Shown: positions 22,932 through 32,677, numbered from the stretch's first letter. The stretch is DNA of 34,924 nucleotides from Kiritimatiellota bacterium (GCA_013151865.1 JAADHN010000106.1:1-34924), one strand, 5' to 3'. Program-made: numbers and translations. The notes: generated by a model not told the origin, from the letters alone.

Positions 22932-24584
22932 TCAGTACAGGCAGCGCCGGTACACGGTTGGGGCAGTCCCGCGGCGGTCGCTCCCGGTGGGAAAAGAAAA
23001 CCAGTATTCGGCGTCTCGACCGGTGTAATGCCAGACACGGCGTCTCCGGCTCGTCGTTCCCGCGTCGCCTTCCACGAGTGTGGCATCCGGAGGAATGCGG
23101 TCGCGCCATAGTTCGGTGAGCGCGATGCCGTGCTCCGGGCTGAACCCTCTGCACAGCCAGTGATACTCCAGGAACTCCGCGGCGGCGCCCATGCCTCGTT
23201 CCCGAGCGAACGCGTGGAGGAGTCGGAACCGGGCTTGCAGGTGCTGGGGCCGGGCCAGACGCTCGTCCCCCACGTACCCGAGGAAGGCCGGAAAGAACTC
23301 CGGGTCCGCTCCGGCCGCCGCCCGTACCCCTTCCCGCAGTCCGGGGACGTTGTAGAATCGGTCCGTCAACACCGAGAGACACCTGGCCGTGTGCAACGCC
23401 TCAACCGTTATTTGCGGTGTGCACAGTACTTCGTATGGCGGGGTTGGTGCATAGCGCAACCGTTGCCGACCGGCGATGGTCGCCAAGGGTGTTCCCGGCA
23501 GCACTTTCAAGATTTCGAGCTGTATCTCGTCCGGACCGAGTTCGCAAGTCCGGCGGACATCGGCGAAAACGTCATGGAGCGTCTGATTCGGCAGGCCGGC
23601 GAGCAAATCCACGTGTGTTTGCAGGTTGCGGAGTTCGCAGAGAGCACCGGTTGCAGCGAGGGCTGCTTCGGGTTCGCGCGTGCGACCGACGACCCCGCGT
23701 GCCGTTGGGCAAATGCTCTGCAGGCCGATTTCCAGGTGAAGTTGTCCCTCGGGGGCGACACGTAGGGCTTCGAGCAGTTCGGGTGTGAGCAGCTCCGGGC
23801 GCCATTCGAGATGGAAGCAGAGGTCGGGGAATTCATTACGGAAGAGGTTGAGGAGACGGCGTGCCCGGGGGGGATCGGCGTTGAACGTACGGTCCAGCAG
23901 GCGCACGTTGCGGACACCGTGCTTCCGGCATGTCTGCAACTCCTGTCGGACCCGGTCGACTGAGAAGTGGCGTAGAGGCCCGGTGCCGGCGCTCGTGCAA
24001 AATGTGCACCGGCAAGGGCAGCCCCGGCTCGTCTCGAGCTGCACGAACGGTTTGGACCAGTCGAAAAACCGGCTCCGGGTCGGCGCGGGCAGGGCGTCCA
24101 GTTCTCCGGAGAATCGAGCCCGACCGTTGTCGTGGCAGAGCCCGCCCGAGTCGATCCAGCACAATCCCGGGACTTCTTTCCATCGGTGCGGGGCCCGCGC
24201 AGAACGGAGCCACAGCGGGAAGCCGACTTCCCCCTCGCCGCGAAAAACGGCGTTCACTTCCGGATGCGTTCGAAGAAAATGCTCGTTGTCGCCCAGCCAT
24301 TCGGGGCCGCCGAGGACGACCAGGCACTCCGGGGCAAGTGCTTTCAGACGGCCGACGACTTCGAGAACGGCGTTTCGGTTGAACAGATAGACCGTGGCCG
24401 CCAGGATCTCCGGTGCGGTGGCCCAAACCCGGCAGGTGAGTTCTTCGGGACGGTCGTGCAATGTGCCCCGGACCACTGTCCAGTGCACCTCATTGTCGCT
24501 GTCGCACGCCGCTTCGAGGCGCGGCAGGGCCGCGGAACTGTGCGAAAAGGAGGAACAGATCGACAGCCACGTCAGCCGAAGCAT
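22932..24584 (-). CDS. B12-binding-type radical SAM protein (DUF4080-like)
   Basis: A 550-residue protein. Residues 1-130 form a Rossmann-like cobalamin-binding-type domain (LSICSSFSHSSAALP at the start, LVVLGGPEW at 88-96, FRGEGE at 114-119). The usual cobalamin-ligand motif DxHxxG is not seen. The radical SAM cluster motif is Cys189-x3-Cys193-x2-Cys196 (SRGCPCRCTFC), followed by a TIM-barrel-type core with LEIGLQS and DLLAGLPNQT. The C-terminal ~170 residues resemble DUF4080. The start at 24584 fits the domain; a longer frame exists upstream but would overlap the end of GH2. It lies 73 bp after the GH2 gene on the same strand. The substrate is unknown; methylation, methylthiolation or C-C rearrangement are possibilities. 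It is an unusual partner for glycosidases. Confidence 0.85.
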   Translation of the reverse strand: MLRLTWLSICSSFSHSSAALPRLEAACDSDNEVHWTVVRGTLHDRPEELTCRVWATAPEILAATVYLFNRNAVLEVVGRLKALAPECLVVLGGPEWLGDNEHFLRTHPEVNAVFRGEGEVGFPLWLRSARAPHRWKEVPGLCWIDSGGLCHDNGRARFSGELDALPAPTRSRFFDWSKPFVQLETSRGCPCRCTFCTSAGTGPLRHFSVDRVRQELQTCRKHGVRNVRLLDRTFNADPPRARRLLNLFRNEFPDLCFHLEWRPELLTPELLEALRVAPEGQLHLEIGLQSICPTARGVVGRTREPEAALAATGALCELRNLQTHVDLLAGLPNQTLHDVFADVRRTCELGPDEIQLEILKVLPGTPLATIAGRQRLRYAPTPPYEVLCTPQITVEALHTARCLSVLTDRFYNVPGLREGVRAAAGADPEFFPAFLGYVGDERLARPQHLQARFRLLHAFARERGMGAAAEFLEYHWLCRGFSPEHGIALTELWRDRIPPDATLVEGDAGTTSRRRRVWHYTGRDAEYWFSFPTGSDRRGTAPTVYRRCLY

Positions 24585-24657
24585 GAATGCGTTCCCCGAG
24601 GTTCTCCGGATTGGGCGGGCGGCGCCCGGACACTGCCGGGACAGCGCGGCGTCCGGC

Positions 24658-26439
24658 TCACGGCCCGGTGTCCTGCTCGATGGCCGCCGGCGCGCCAAAG
24701 GCACGGCGTAGCCGAGTGGCGTCGAACTTCAGTTTCCGGTCGAAAGTGTAGATGCCGTTTTGCTCCTGCTCGACGTCGGTCAATTGGGTGTAGCAGAAAC
24801 CACTGATATGCGGGTGCGTCGTCAGGACTTCGGTCAGTTTTTCGATGCGGCGGTAGACCTCCTCGATAGTTTGAGGCATCTCACCGTACCCCCAGCCCCC
24901 GCCGGCCTCCGCTTTCGCGCCGGCTCCGGCGCGCCACCACGTGCCCCCGTATTCGTCCACGAAAAAGGGTTGGCCGTTGTATGGGACCGACAGTTCGGCA
25001 TGGTGGCCGTGGAAGCCTTTCCGGGCGTCGGGCGCCAGTTTTTCGTAGTGTCCGCGGAACAGATCGGGGTCCTGCTCGTAATTGTGGTCCGTGTACAAGT
25101 CCGTCTCCACGTGAACGTACCCGCTCGTGTCGTTTATCGGCCGGGTCGGGTCAATGGCTCGGGTCAGGTTCACGAGTTCACGGAGGGTGCGGCGGTGGGC
25201 GGGGAGGTCGGCTCGGGCGGAGGCGTAGGTCTCGTTGGTGGGCGTCCAGGCGATGATCGACGGATGGTTCCGGTCGCGCAACACGACTTCGGTCCACTCG
25301 GATTCGAGGTTGCGTACCATGGCCGCGTCCCGAAAATCGCGACCGGCCCCCCAGTCGCAGAATTCGCCCCAGGTCAGGTACCCGAGGCGGTCGGCCCAGT
25401 AGTGGAAACGTTCCTCGAAGACTTTTTGATGTAGGCGCGCCCCGTTGAATCCCACCGCCATGGCGCGTTGGATGTCGCCCTTCAATTCCGCATCCGAGGG
25501 CGCGGTCCAGATGCCGTCCGGATAGAACCCCTGGTCGAGAACCAGGCGTTGAAACAGGGGCTGATGGTTCAACAGTACCCGATTCCCATCGATTTCAATT
25601 CGGCGCAGGCCGGCGTAACTCGTTACGCTGTCCACCGCGCGTGTCCCCTCGAGGAGTTCAAACCGCAGGTCGTAGAGAAACGGGGTTTCTGGAGACCAGG
25701 GCTGCGGGCAGGTCAGGGGCAGAACCAGGGGCAGGCCGTTGGCGGCCGACGTCGCCGCGTCCGCTACCTTCGAACCGTCTACCGACGCGACGGCGCGAAA
25801 TTTCAACCCCGCAACAGTCCCGTCGAAACGGGGAACCAGGGCGAAGCAGCCTCGGTCGAGATCGGGGACGATCTGCACCCAATCGAAAAAAATCCGCGGC
25901 TTTGCCTCGAGCCAGGCCGTTTGCCAAATTCCCGTTGTGCGCGTGTAAAGACAGCCGTGAGACGCGAATTGAGGCGACTGTTTGCCGCTCGGCTGTCTTC
26001 CGGAACGGACGTCGTCCAAGGCGCAAACCGTGATTGAATTCTTGCCCTCCCGCACCGCCCCGGTGATTTCGAAGGCAAATGAAACCGACCCCCCGATATG
26101 CCGCCCCACCTCCCGACCGTTCACCCAGGCGCGGCAGTCGTAGTCGACCGCACCAAAATGCAGAAACACCCTTTTGGCCTCCCAATTCGGCGGCAGTTCA
26201 AACGTCCGATGGTACCAGACACAGGAGACGAAATCCGTGTGTCCGATCCCCGAAAGTCGGCTTTCCGGGCAAAAGGGCACTACGATTTCGCGATCCAGGG
26301 CGCCGGGGTCTGACGCCCATCCACGTTCGAGTCCGGAAGCACCGAAGTCGAATCCGAATCTCCAAACCCCGTTCAGATTCAGCCAGTCCGGACGATAGAA
26401 CTGAGGTTTGGGATGCTCCGGTCGGGGTATATCGTTCAT
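24658..26439 (-). CDS. GH2-family beta-glycosidase
   Basis: A 593-residue enzyme with the three-part GH2 core: jelly-roll sugar-binding domain (20-180; WYHRTFELP, AWVNGREVGRH, TTGIWQTAWLE), Ig-like domain (185-275), and TIM barrel (280-585). The acid/base is Glu403 in TPTNET and the nucleophile Glu496 in VDEYGG, both at expected places. The length fits beta-glucuronidase or short beta-galactosidase types; specificity between these is not readable. No signal peptide is present, so it would act in the cytoplasm on imported oligosaccharides. AAAGG precedes the ATG at 26439. It lies 356 bp after GH78 and 73 bp before the radical SAM gene, all on the minus strand. Confidence 0.93.
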   Translation of the reverse strand: MNDIPRPEHPKPQFYRPDWLNLNGVWRFGFDFGASGLERGWASDPGALDREIVVPFCPESRLSGIGHTDFVSCVWYHRTFELPPNWEAKRVFLHFGAVDYDCRAWVNGREVGRHIGGSVSFAFEITGAVREGKNSITVCALDDVRSGRQPSGKQSPQFASHGCLYTRTTGIWQTAWLEAKPRIFFDWVQIVPDLDRGCFALVPRFDGTVAGLKFRAVASVDGSKVADAATSAANGLPLVLPLTCPQPWSPETPFLYDLRFELLEGTRAVDSVTSYAGLRRIEIDGNRVLLNHQPLFQRLVLDQGFYPDGIWTAPSDAELKGDIQRAMAVGFNGARLHQKVFEERFHYWADRLGYLTWGEFCDWGAGRDFRDAAMVRNLESEWTEVVLRDRNHPSIIAWTPTNETYASARADLPAHRRTLRELVNLTRAIDPTRPINDTSGYVHVETDLYTDHNYEQDPDLFRGHYEKLAPDARKGFHGHHAELSVPYNGQPFFVDEYGGTWWRAGAGAKAEAGGGWGYGEMPQTIEEVYRRIEKLTEVLTTHPHISGFCYTQLTDVEQEQNGIYTFDRKLKFDATRLRRAFGAPAAIEQDTGP

Positions 26440-26795
26440 GCGGAATGCCTTTCTTCTTGTTGAGGGCCTCGTCGTATTCCGGTCGTACGCCTGTCGGCGT
26501 CGGAACTGCCAACCCGTCGGGACCCGCCTGCGCGAGCCGTGCCTTTTTTTTGAACGGCGCCGGCCCCCGGGGGCGCGTGATCCGGAAAGCGGTCTCGAAA
26601 CCCGGTGCGTCGCCTGCCGGATGTGCCCATTCCATCTGCGTCCGCAGATGGATCCAGGAGCGTGGCGGAACCATCTGTTCGGTTACCGGTTTCGGAGGCC
26701 GCGACGACACCCGGGAAGATCGTCCGAGTCTGCCTGTCGTGACGTTCCGGACCGGCCTCCGACGAACGGTCTCACGTGAAGGGGGGGCATGGTCG
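26440..26795. other. 356-bp gap between GH78 and GH2 genes
   Basis: No gene is supported. It holds a strong 22-bp palindrome at 26631-26652, a CCCCCGGGGG palindrome near 26565, and a run of eight T at 26543-26550 on the plus strand. The T-run faces the wrong way to end the minus-strand GH78 transcript. GH2 may therefore have its own promoter, but I see no clear one. Confidence 0.4.
26631..26652. repeat. 22-bp palindrome between GH78 and GH2
   Basis: TCCATCTGCG and CGCAGATGGA flank two bases. In RNA this gives a 9-bp stem with a four-base loop. It lies about 145 bases after the GH78 stop on the minus strand and could be a terminator, a processing site or an operator. Confidence 0.6.
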
Positions 26796-29660
26796 CTACG
26801 CGGGTTCTTGGGCCAGGATCGTTACATCGTCGCTGACGTGTACCGTGGCGGATTCCGCCACTTTTGGATCGAGCAGCGGGATGACTTCCAGTGGGTAATT
26901 GGCGTCGATGTTCGCCTCCAACTGTCCGTCGCCGGCCAGTCGCCATTCGACCGCGATCCGCCCGTAGGGCGTGGGGACTTCGGCTTTCACCCACTCGGCC
27001 CCCGGCAGGAACGGATTGAAGTATACACGGGTGAATCCCGGCGCGACCGGGCGTACGCCCACCAGTCGGGTTGCCAGAAAGGCGTTGACCGAGGCGCCGT
27101 AGCCGTGGCAGCGGCTGATGTCCGTGTCCTCGTCCGTGTCGTTGCTCTCCGGGTCGAAAAGTTCCCACCATGTCCGGGCGCCGCGCGCCGCCATGGCGCC
27201 CCAGTACCAGCGAATCAAATCGAAGGCCCACCCGTCGCGTCCCAGGGCAAAAGCGGTTTCGAGGACGAAGAACTGGAAATACGGGTTGCTGTGCTCGGGG
27301 GTTGCCAACGGCTCCAGCGGTGCTTGTTTCCGAAAGAGTTTGTCGAAAATAACTTGGCCATGTTCAGGCCGCGCGATGCTGCCGTAGAGCGCCAGCACGT
27401 TGGTCTGCCATGAGTAGAATTCCGACATGCCGTCCCCATGCCATCCGTCCGCGAACAATCCGCGTTCGGCATCCCAGCACAGTTCGCGCATGTAATGGGC
27501 CACGCGTGCGGCGCGGCGGTGCAGCGTGTCCGCTTGCCGGGCGTCACCGAGTTGCTCGGCCAGCCAAGCCCCGGCCAGCAGGGCGCGGCAGTAGAGAGCG
27601 TTCAGGCCGGTCACGGCGCCGCGCCGGTCGATATCTCCATGATCGAGGAAACAATAGGCCCCAAAATTCCGGTCCAGGTCGGCCAGGATTTCCCGGCCGT
27701 GGACCGATATGGTCGAAAAGTACGCAAAGAGCTTGTCGAGCGCCGGCGCCATCTCCCTGAGAAAATCGATGTCGCCGGTGTAAAGGTAGTGGCGTCGGAG
27801 CCAACTGACCCACAGCAATGAATAATCCGGCATATTCAGATAAATGTCGGAGGGGGCCAGGGCCGGCATTTCTCCGGTCTCGAACTGCGAGTTTGCGAAC
27901 TCCGCAAGCCCCTTGGCGCCCAGGCTGAAAGCTCCGAAAACATGGTACGCCGCCCAGGATTGGATCAGGGCGTCGGCGAGGTACTGGGCGTTGTCTCTGC
28001 AAGGGGAATCGACGAACCGGTCGGCGGCCGTGGCTCGGAGCGTCCGGACCCCGGTCTGCCACAGTTCGTTGAATAGTGCATCTGAACTTTCGAAACGTCC
28101 CGAAGGTTCACCGGTTCGCGCGTTGGTGATGACGCCCGGATTTTCGATAATGATCGGTCCACCCACGGCGCGGCGAGCCACCAGCATGAGGTATCGAAAA
28201 CCGCGCGGGGTGCAGGCGCTCCACCGGCAAGGATGATCGCCGAGCAAGAGCGTGTCTGTGTTGTTCCGCCCGCCGGGCTGACAGGGAAGCAACTGATCGC
28301 CGACGAGCAGTTCCCCGCACACGATGTCCAGGGCCCCGTTCTCAGGGCCGGACACGGTCAACTCCGGGCAACCGGACACTGTCCGGCCCAGGTCGAGAAT
28401 GGCGTATTCATTCTGCTTCAGTTCCAACCGGGACGGCACTTCGCCCGGGCGTGTTTCGGCGCGGAACCCGTAACTCAGCAGCAGCGCGCCTTCGTTGACC
28501 GGTTCGCCCGGAATGGGGATGTACGGCGAACGTCTCAAGTCGTGCGACGAGATGGCCCCGGTCACGGCGCCGAGGGTGGCGCGGAGAGGTCCGGCGATCG
28601 TCCATCCGGGCGCGTCGTCCCGAGCCTGGGCCCGGACAAATCGCGTCGACTCCGCCTGGAGCGTGGGAAAGACGAGGGTGGCGCCGTTGCTGTCGGGTTC
28701 GTACAACTGGAAAAGGACCAATCGGTTCCATCCCTGGCGCCAAGTCATCTCCCCGTCGACTTCCGTCCTCCCGGCCTGTCCGAAACACGCGGGTCGCACC
28801 CGGTCCAGGTCCGCTCCGGCCGGCAGCGGGGCTTCGCCCTGCGACTTGACCAGGGTCCCATTTACAAAAAAACGGTACGGATCGTCGGTATGCAACTCGA
28901 AGGGAATCTGCCCCTCTTCTGCGGAGTAGACGAAGGTTTCGGCTACGTATACGCCCGGACCGGCCGAGTGGGCGCGGTCGGCGCAGGTGATGTGGGTCAC
29001 GGCGGCCACCGGACCGCAAACGCCGCGCAGCGTGAGTTGGTCGAACGGTTCTGTGTGAGTGATCGCATCCGGCAGGTTCAGGGGCCTCAATCCGCCGCGG
29101 GTTTCGGCGAGGCCCGTGCGGTCGTCGGCGTGCCGCCAATGCACAGCGTTGAAGTCTTTTTCCTGCCACCGGGCCGGATATTGGCTCAATTGAACCTCTT
29201 CGGTGAACCCGAATGCCCTGGAACGCCGCGGCCGGTTTGTGGCGTAACAGTGACCGGCGTGGACGACCCAGGTGTGATCGGTCCAGGCCACGGGCGCCCC
29301 GTCGACGTTCAACTGGCACCAGAGGCCGGGATCGCGTCGGCGTCCCCCATAGTGCGTGACGCCCACGTTGTGCGCCAGTACGGCCAGCACGTTTTGGCCG
29401 GGTGCCAACAGGTCTGCGGCCTCGAGATGCAATACGTAAAAATGGGGTCCCGTGCACGGGGGCGGGCCGTAAGCCAGGTGCCGGCCATTGATGTAGACAT
29501 GGAAAAACGTGCCGGCCGTAATCCAAAGGTCCGCTGTCTGCGGCGCAGCATCGAGCGTGATGTCTTTGCGGAAAAAAACGTAGGCGTCCAGGCGCCCGCG
29601 CGCGGAACGGCTCCATATCCATTCACCCCTGAAAGGGTCGGGAAGTGAATTGTTTGCCAT
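26796..29660 (-). CDS. GH78-family alpha-L-rhamnosidase
   Basis: A 954-residue enzyme. Two N-terminal beta-sandwich domains (20-170, with VYINGRHLAYGP, and 235-345, with FFVNGTLV) precede a linker beta-domain (385-520) and an (alpha/alpha)6 barrel (520-860), then a C-terminal beta-sandwich. The GH78 catalytic signature is visible: Asp551 (DSPCRD), Asp556 and Asp563 keep the spacing of the known acidic residues, and Glu833 in TWWELFDP sits where the general base is expected. The motif DSPCRDNAQYLAD differs from the common DCPQR(D/E)ER form at several places. No signal peptide is seen. The start at ATG 29660 has GGGAG upstream. It opens the minus-strand group that continues to 21960. Confidence 0.92.
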   Translation of the reverse strand: MANNSLPDPFRGEWIWSRSARGRLDAYVFFRKDITLDAAPQTADLWITAGTFFHVYINGRHLAYGPPPCTGPHFYVLHLEAADLLAPGQNVLAVLAHNVGVTHYGGRRRDPGLWCQLNVDGAPVAWTDHTWVVHAGHCYATNRPRRSRAFGFTEEVQLSQYPARWQEKDFNAVHWRHADDRTGLAETRGGLRPLNLPDAITHTEPFDQLTLRGVCGPVAAVTHITCADRAHSAGPGVYVAETFVYSAEEGQIPFELHTDDPYRFFVNGTLVKSQGEAPLPAGADLDRVRPACFGQAGRTEVDGEMTWRQGWNRLVLFQLYEPDSNGATLVFPTLQAESTRFVRAQARDDAPGWTIAGPLRATLGAVTGAISSHDLRRSPYIPIPGEPVNEGALLLSYGFRAETRPGEVPSRLELKQNEYAILDLGRTVSGCPELTVSGPENGALDIVCGELLVGDQLLPCQPGGRNNTDTLLLGDHPCRWSACTPRGFRYLMLVARRAVGGPIIIENPGVITNARTGEPSGRFESSDALFNELWQTGVRTLRATAADRFVDSPCRDNAQYLADALIQSWAAYHVFGAFSLGAKGLAEFANSQFETGEMPALAPSDIYLNMPDYSLLWVSWLRRHYLYTGDIDFLREMAPALDKLFAYFSTISVHGREILADLDRNFGAYCFLDHGDIDRRGAVTGLNALYCRALLAGAWLAEQLGDARQADTLHRRAARVAHYMRELCWDAERGLFADGWHGDGMSEFYSWQTNVLALYGSIARPEHGQVIFDKLFRKQAPLEPLATPEHSNPYFQFFVLETAFALGRDGWAFDLIRWYWGAMAARGARTWWELFDPESNDTDEDTDISRCHGYGASVNAFLATRLVGVRPVAPGFTRVYFNPFLPGAEWVKAEVPTPYGRIAVEWRLAGDGQLEANIDANYPLEVIPLLDPKVAESATVHVSDDVTILAQEPA

Positions 29661-30058
29661 GACCCGTTCTCCCGGTTCACGTTCGAAACAGAATGCGCCC
29701 GACCCCGGCAGCGTCCCTTCCTGCCCGCTACGGACCATACACCGGCGCGGCCCGGATTGCCAGTTTCGAGTGAGGAAAAACAGCCTCCGCAATTCGGTCC
29801 TGCAGTCTCTGCCCACGACGCTGAGAGAGGCCTGCCCCACCCGACGGTCGGTGGCCTCGAAGCGGGTCGCGACATCGGCGAACACGGCGGTCTCCCAGAT
29901 GTCTCCACGAAGGGCCGAGGCGTACCGCAATCCTGGAAAAAGCGCCGGGGCAGACTACACTTTCCGGTGTTGCCCGTCCCGGCGAGATTCCAGGCTGCAC
30001 GGGCCGGGACCTGAGGCGCATTCGTTGCCCTATCGAACGAAAACAAGGAAGATTTGTC
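29661..30058. other. 398-bp divergent region between GH78 and mtnA
   Basis: Promoters for both flanking genes should be here. A weak candidate for GH78 is CTGGCA, 18 bases, TATGGT on the minus strand (about 29734-29763). For mtnA, TACACT lies near 29957 without a good -35 box. AAGGAAG precedes the mtnA start. I see no gene. Confidence 0.35.
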
Positions 30059-31186
30059 ATGCTCGATCCTGTACGTTGGGCCTCGCATGGGGAGAATCGA
30101 TTGCCCGGGAAATTGCGTTTGATCGATCAGACGCGGCTGCCCGAGGAGCTGCAGTACATCGAAACCGACGATCTCGCCGAGATCCATGACGCCATCCGCC
30201 GCCTCGTGGTCCGCGGTGCTCCGGCCATCGGCTGCGCCGCAGCCCTCGGCCTCGCTGCTGTGATGCAGCACGCCCGGGACCGGTCCCCGCACGATTATCT
30301 GACGGAAGCACGCCGTGCCGCCGAGTTCCTGGCCGGGGCCCGTCCTACGGCCGTGAATCTGGCGTGGGCACTCGACCGGTGCATGACGCGTCTTGAGCGG
30401 GAATCGGCTGTCCGGGGCGCCGCCGGTGAGACGACCGCTGCAGTCCTCGAAGACGCACTTCTCGACGAGGCCCTTGCGATCCTCAGGGAAGACCTCGACC
30501 TGTGCCGCGGCATAGGCGAGCATGGTTTGGCGGTCTTCGAGGGTCGCTCGGGGCTCGGCGTGCTCACGCACTGCAATGCGGGCGCTCTGGCCACCAGCGA
30601 TTATGGGACGGCCCTGGCCCCCATTTACCGCGCCCACGAAATGGGAATGGGGCCTCGCGTCTTCGCAGACGAAACACGCCCCTTGCTGCAAGGATCGCGT
30701 TTGACGGTCTGGGAACTCCAGCGGGCCGGGGTGGATGTGACCTTGATCTGCGACAACATGGCGGCTCAGGTCATGCGCGAGGACCGGGTCGATCTAGTTA
30801 TTGTCGGTGCGGATCGAATCGCCGCCAACGGCGACGCGGCCAATAAAATCGGCACGTACGGCGTGGCCGTTTTGGCCCGGTCGCACGGCATTCCGTTCTA
30901 CGTCGCGGCACCGTACTCGACCATCGACCGCGCTTTGGAAACCGGCGAAAGCATCCCCATCGAACAGCGCGATCCGGATGAAGTGCGCCGGGGGTTTGGA
31001 AAACTGACCGCGCCGCCCGACTGCAAGGTGTACAACCCGGCATTCGACGTTACGCCAGCCGGTCTGATCGCCGGAATCATCACCGAGCGCGGCATCCTGC
31101 GTCCCCCCTATACGGCGGCCATCGAGGCCCTGTTCGCCTCGGTCGATGGGGAGCATGCCCGGAGAAACACCGCACCCCCAACGTGA
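30059..31186 (+). CDS. mtnA: S-methyl-5-thioribose-1-phosphate isomerase
   Basis: A 375-residue enzyme that isomerises methylthioribose 1-phosphate to methylthioribulose 1-phosphate in methionine salvage, in the cytoplasm. Conserved motifs are VVRGAPAIG (50-58), LTHCNAGALAT with catalytic-type Cys172, CDNMAA (231-236), and GADRIAANGDAANKIGTYG with Asp252. This is the MtnA rather than the eIF2B signature set, and the length fits. The ATG at 30059 is preceded by AAGGAAG. No other methionine-salvage gene is in the window; downstream, 120 bp away on the same strand, is an FAD oxidoreductase. Some MtnA relatives act on other sugar 1-phosphates, which could fit the sugar-rich setting. Confidence 0.95.
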   Translation: MLDPVRWASHGENRLPGKLRLIDQTRLPEELQYIETDDLAEIHDAIRRLVVRGAPAIGCAAALGLAAVMQHARDRSPHDYLTEARRAAEFLAGARPTAVNLAWALDRCMTRLERESAVRGAAGETTAAVLEDALLDEALAILREDLDLCRGIGEHGLAVFEGRSGLGVLTHCNAGALATSDYGTALAPIYRAHEMGMGPRVFADETRPLLQGSRLTVWELQRAGVDVTLICDNMAAQVMREDRVDLVIVGADRIAANGDAANKIGTYGVAVLARSHGIPFYVAAPYSTIDRALETGESIPIEQRDPDEVRRGFGKLTAPPDCKVYNPAFDVTPAGLIAGIITERGILRPPYTAAIEALFASVDGEHARRNTAPPT

Positions 31187-31306
31187 TCCGGGCACGCAAT
31201 CCGGCAAACCGGCGGGTCGGGCCCCGGTGGTCGGGCGGGCCCCGTCTTGCGGCGGTGCAGGCGGCGGCAGTTCCCACTTCGCAAATGCGACATGAAGGCC
31301 ATGTCA

Positions 31307-32674
31307 ATGAATCCATCTCCAAATGTTTTGCGTCGGGAGGAGTCCCCGCACCGGATTCGGGTCGATTCTTCGCGGACTCATGTGGCCGAAGCGCCTCGCC
31401 GTACTCCGGTGGCGGCCGATGCGGACGTGCTGGTTGTCGGCGGCGGCCCGTCCGGTGTCGCGGCCGCGCTGAGCGCCGCACGGGGAGGGGCGCGGACGGT
31501 GCTGATCGAGCGCCACGGTCTTCTCGGGGGCATGTGGACGGCCGGGCTCGTCAATCCAATCTTCGATTTCCGCAAGAAAGGCTGGATTGTCGCGGAACTC
31601 ATCGACCGACTGGAGAGTTCCGGGGCCTGGCGCCCCCATCCGCGCCGCGCGACTTTCAACGTGGAAGCGATGGTGCGCCTCCTCGAGGCGATGATGATCG
31701 AGGCCGGGGTCAGCTTCCAATATCACGTCCCCGGAGTGGATGCGATCGTCGAATCCGGTGTCGTCCGCGGCGTGATCGCCGAAAGCAAGGCAGGCCGGGA
31801 AGCATTCTTGGCAAAAGTGGTGATCGATTGCACCGGTGACGGCGATGTGGCGGCCCGCGCCGGAGCGCCGTACGAGTTGGGACGGCCTCAGGATGGTCTC
31901 ATGCAACCCATGACGCTGATGTTCGAAATCGAGGGAGTCGGGGACTACGAGCAGCAGAAAACGGCTGACACCTATGACCAATTGATCGAGATCATCCGCC
32001 GGCAGCAGCTCGATATCGAATTGCCGTTCGGTCGCGTCAATTACGCTCCCGCGATCATTCTCATGCCCCAGCCCGGGCGCGCCGCCGTGCAGGCGACCCA
32101 TGTGTATCGGTTGAACGGAATCGACCCTCGGGCCGTGACCCGGGGCATGGTCGAGGCCAGAAAGCAAGTTGCGGATCTCATGCGGCTGCTGCCGCATATC
32201 CCGGGTCTGGAAAACGTCCGCCTTTCCCGGACGGCCGCCGCCCTGGGCGTACGCGAGACGCGTCGGATCTGCGGGCGTTATCGGCTCACGCTCGAAGACC
32301 TGAAGGTCGGCCGTCGGTTCGACGATGCCGTCACGTTCTGCACATTCGGCGTGGACATCCATGAACCGGCCCCGGGGGCGGGTGTCCCGACCGGGCACGG
32401 CGCTCGAATTCGGCCGTACGAGATACCTTACCGGTGTCTTCTCCCCACTGGACTGGGGGGAATCCTGGTGGCAGGTCGCTGTATTTCGGGCAGTCACGAA
32501 GCGCACGCTTCCTATCGGGTCACCGGGACTTGCATGGGGATGGGGCAGGCCGCCGGGTTCGCGGCGGCCTGGGCCGTTTCGGAGAATGCAACCCCTTCGG
32601 AACTTCCGGGGCCCGAACTGCGGCAGCGGCTCGCGGAGCGGGGAGTGGGTTTCTTGGGGGAGAACCGCCCGTGA
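31307..32674 (+). CDS. FAD-dependent oxidoreductase (FAD_oxidored family)
   Basis: A 455-residue flavoprotein. After a ~38-residue N-terminal tail, ADVLVVGGGPSG (39-50) is the dinucleotide-binding motif, with Glu68 at the end of the second strand for the FAD ribose. CTGDGDVAARAG (175-186) is the second FAD motif, and LVAGRCISGSHEAHASYRVTG near the C-terminus is typical of the PF12831 group. The substrate is unknown; family members occur near sugar genes in PVC bacteria. No signal peptide is evident. The start is uncertain: ATG 31307 has GAAGG eight bases upstream, while ATGs at 31292 and 31301 lack a well-placed site. Probably co-transcribed with mtnA. It converges with the GH39-like gene across a hairpin just after its stop. 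Confidence 0.88.
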   Translation: MNPSPNVLRREESPHRIRVDSSRTHVAEAPRRTPVAADADVLVVGGGPSGVAAALSAARGGARTVLIERHGLLGGMWTAGLVNPIFDFRKKGWIVAELIDRLESSGAWRPHPRRATFNVEAMVRLLEAMMIEAGVSFQYHVPGVDAIVESGVVRGVIAESKAGREAFLAKVVIDCTGDGDVAARAGAPYELGRPQDGLMQPMTLMFEIEGVGDYEQQKTADTYDQLIEIIRRQQLDIELPFGRVNYAPAIILMPQPGRAAVQATHVYRLNGIDPRAVTRGMVEARKQVADLMRLLPHIPGLENVRLSRTAAALGVRETRRICGRYRLTLEDLKVGRRFDDAVTFCTFGVDIHEPAPGAGVPTGHGARIRPYEIPYRCLLPTGLGGILVAGRCISGSHEAHASYRVTGTCMGMGQAAGFAAAWAVSENATPSELPGPELRQRLAERGVGFLGENRP

Positions 32675-32677
32675 ATG

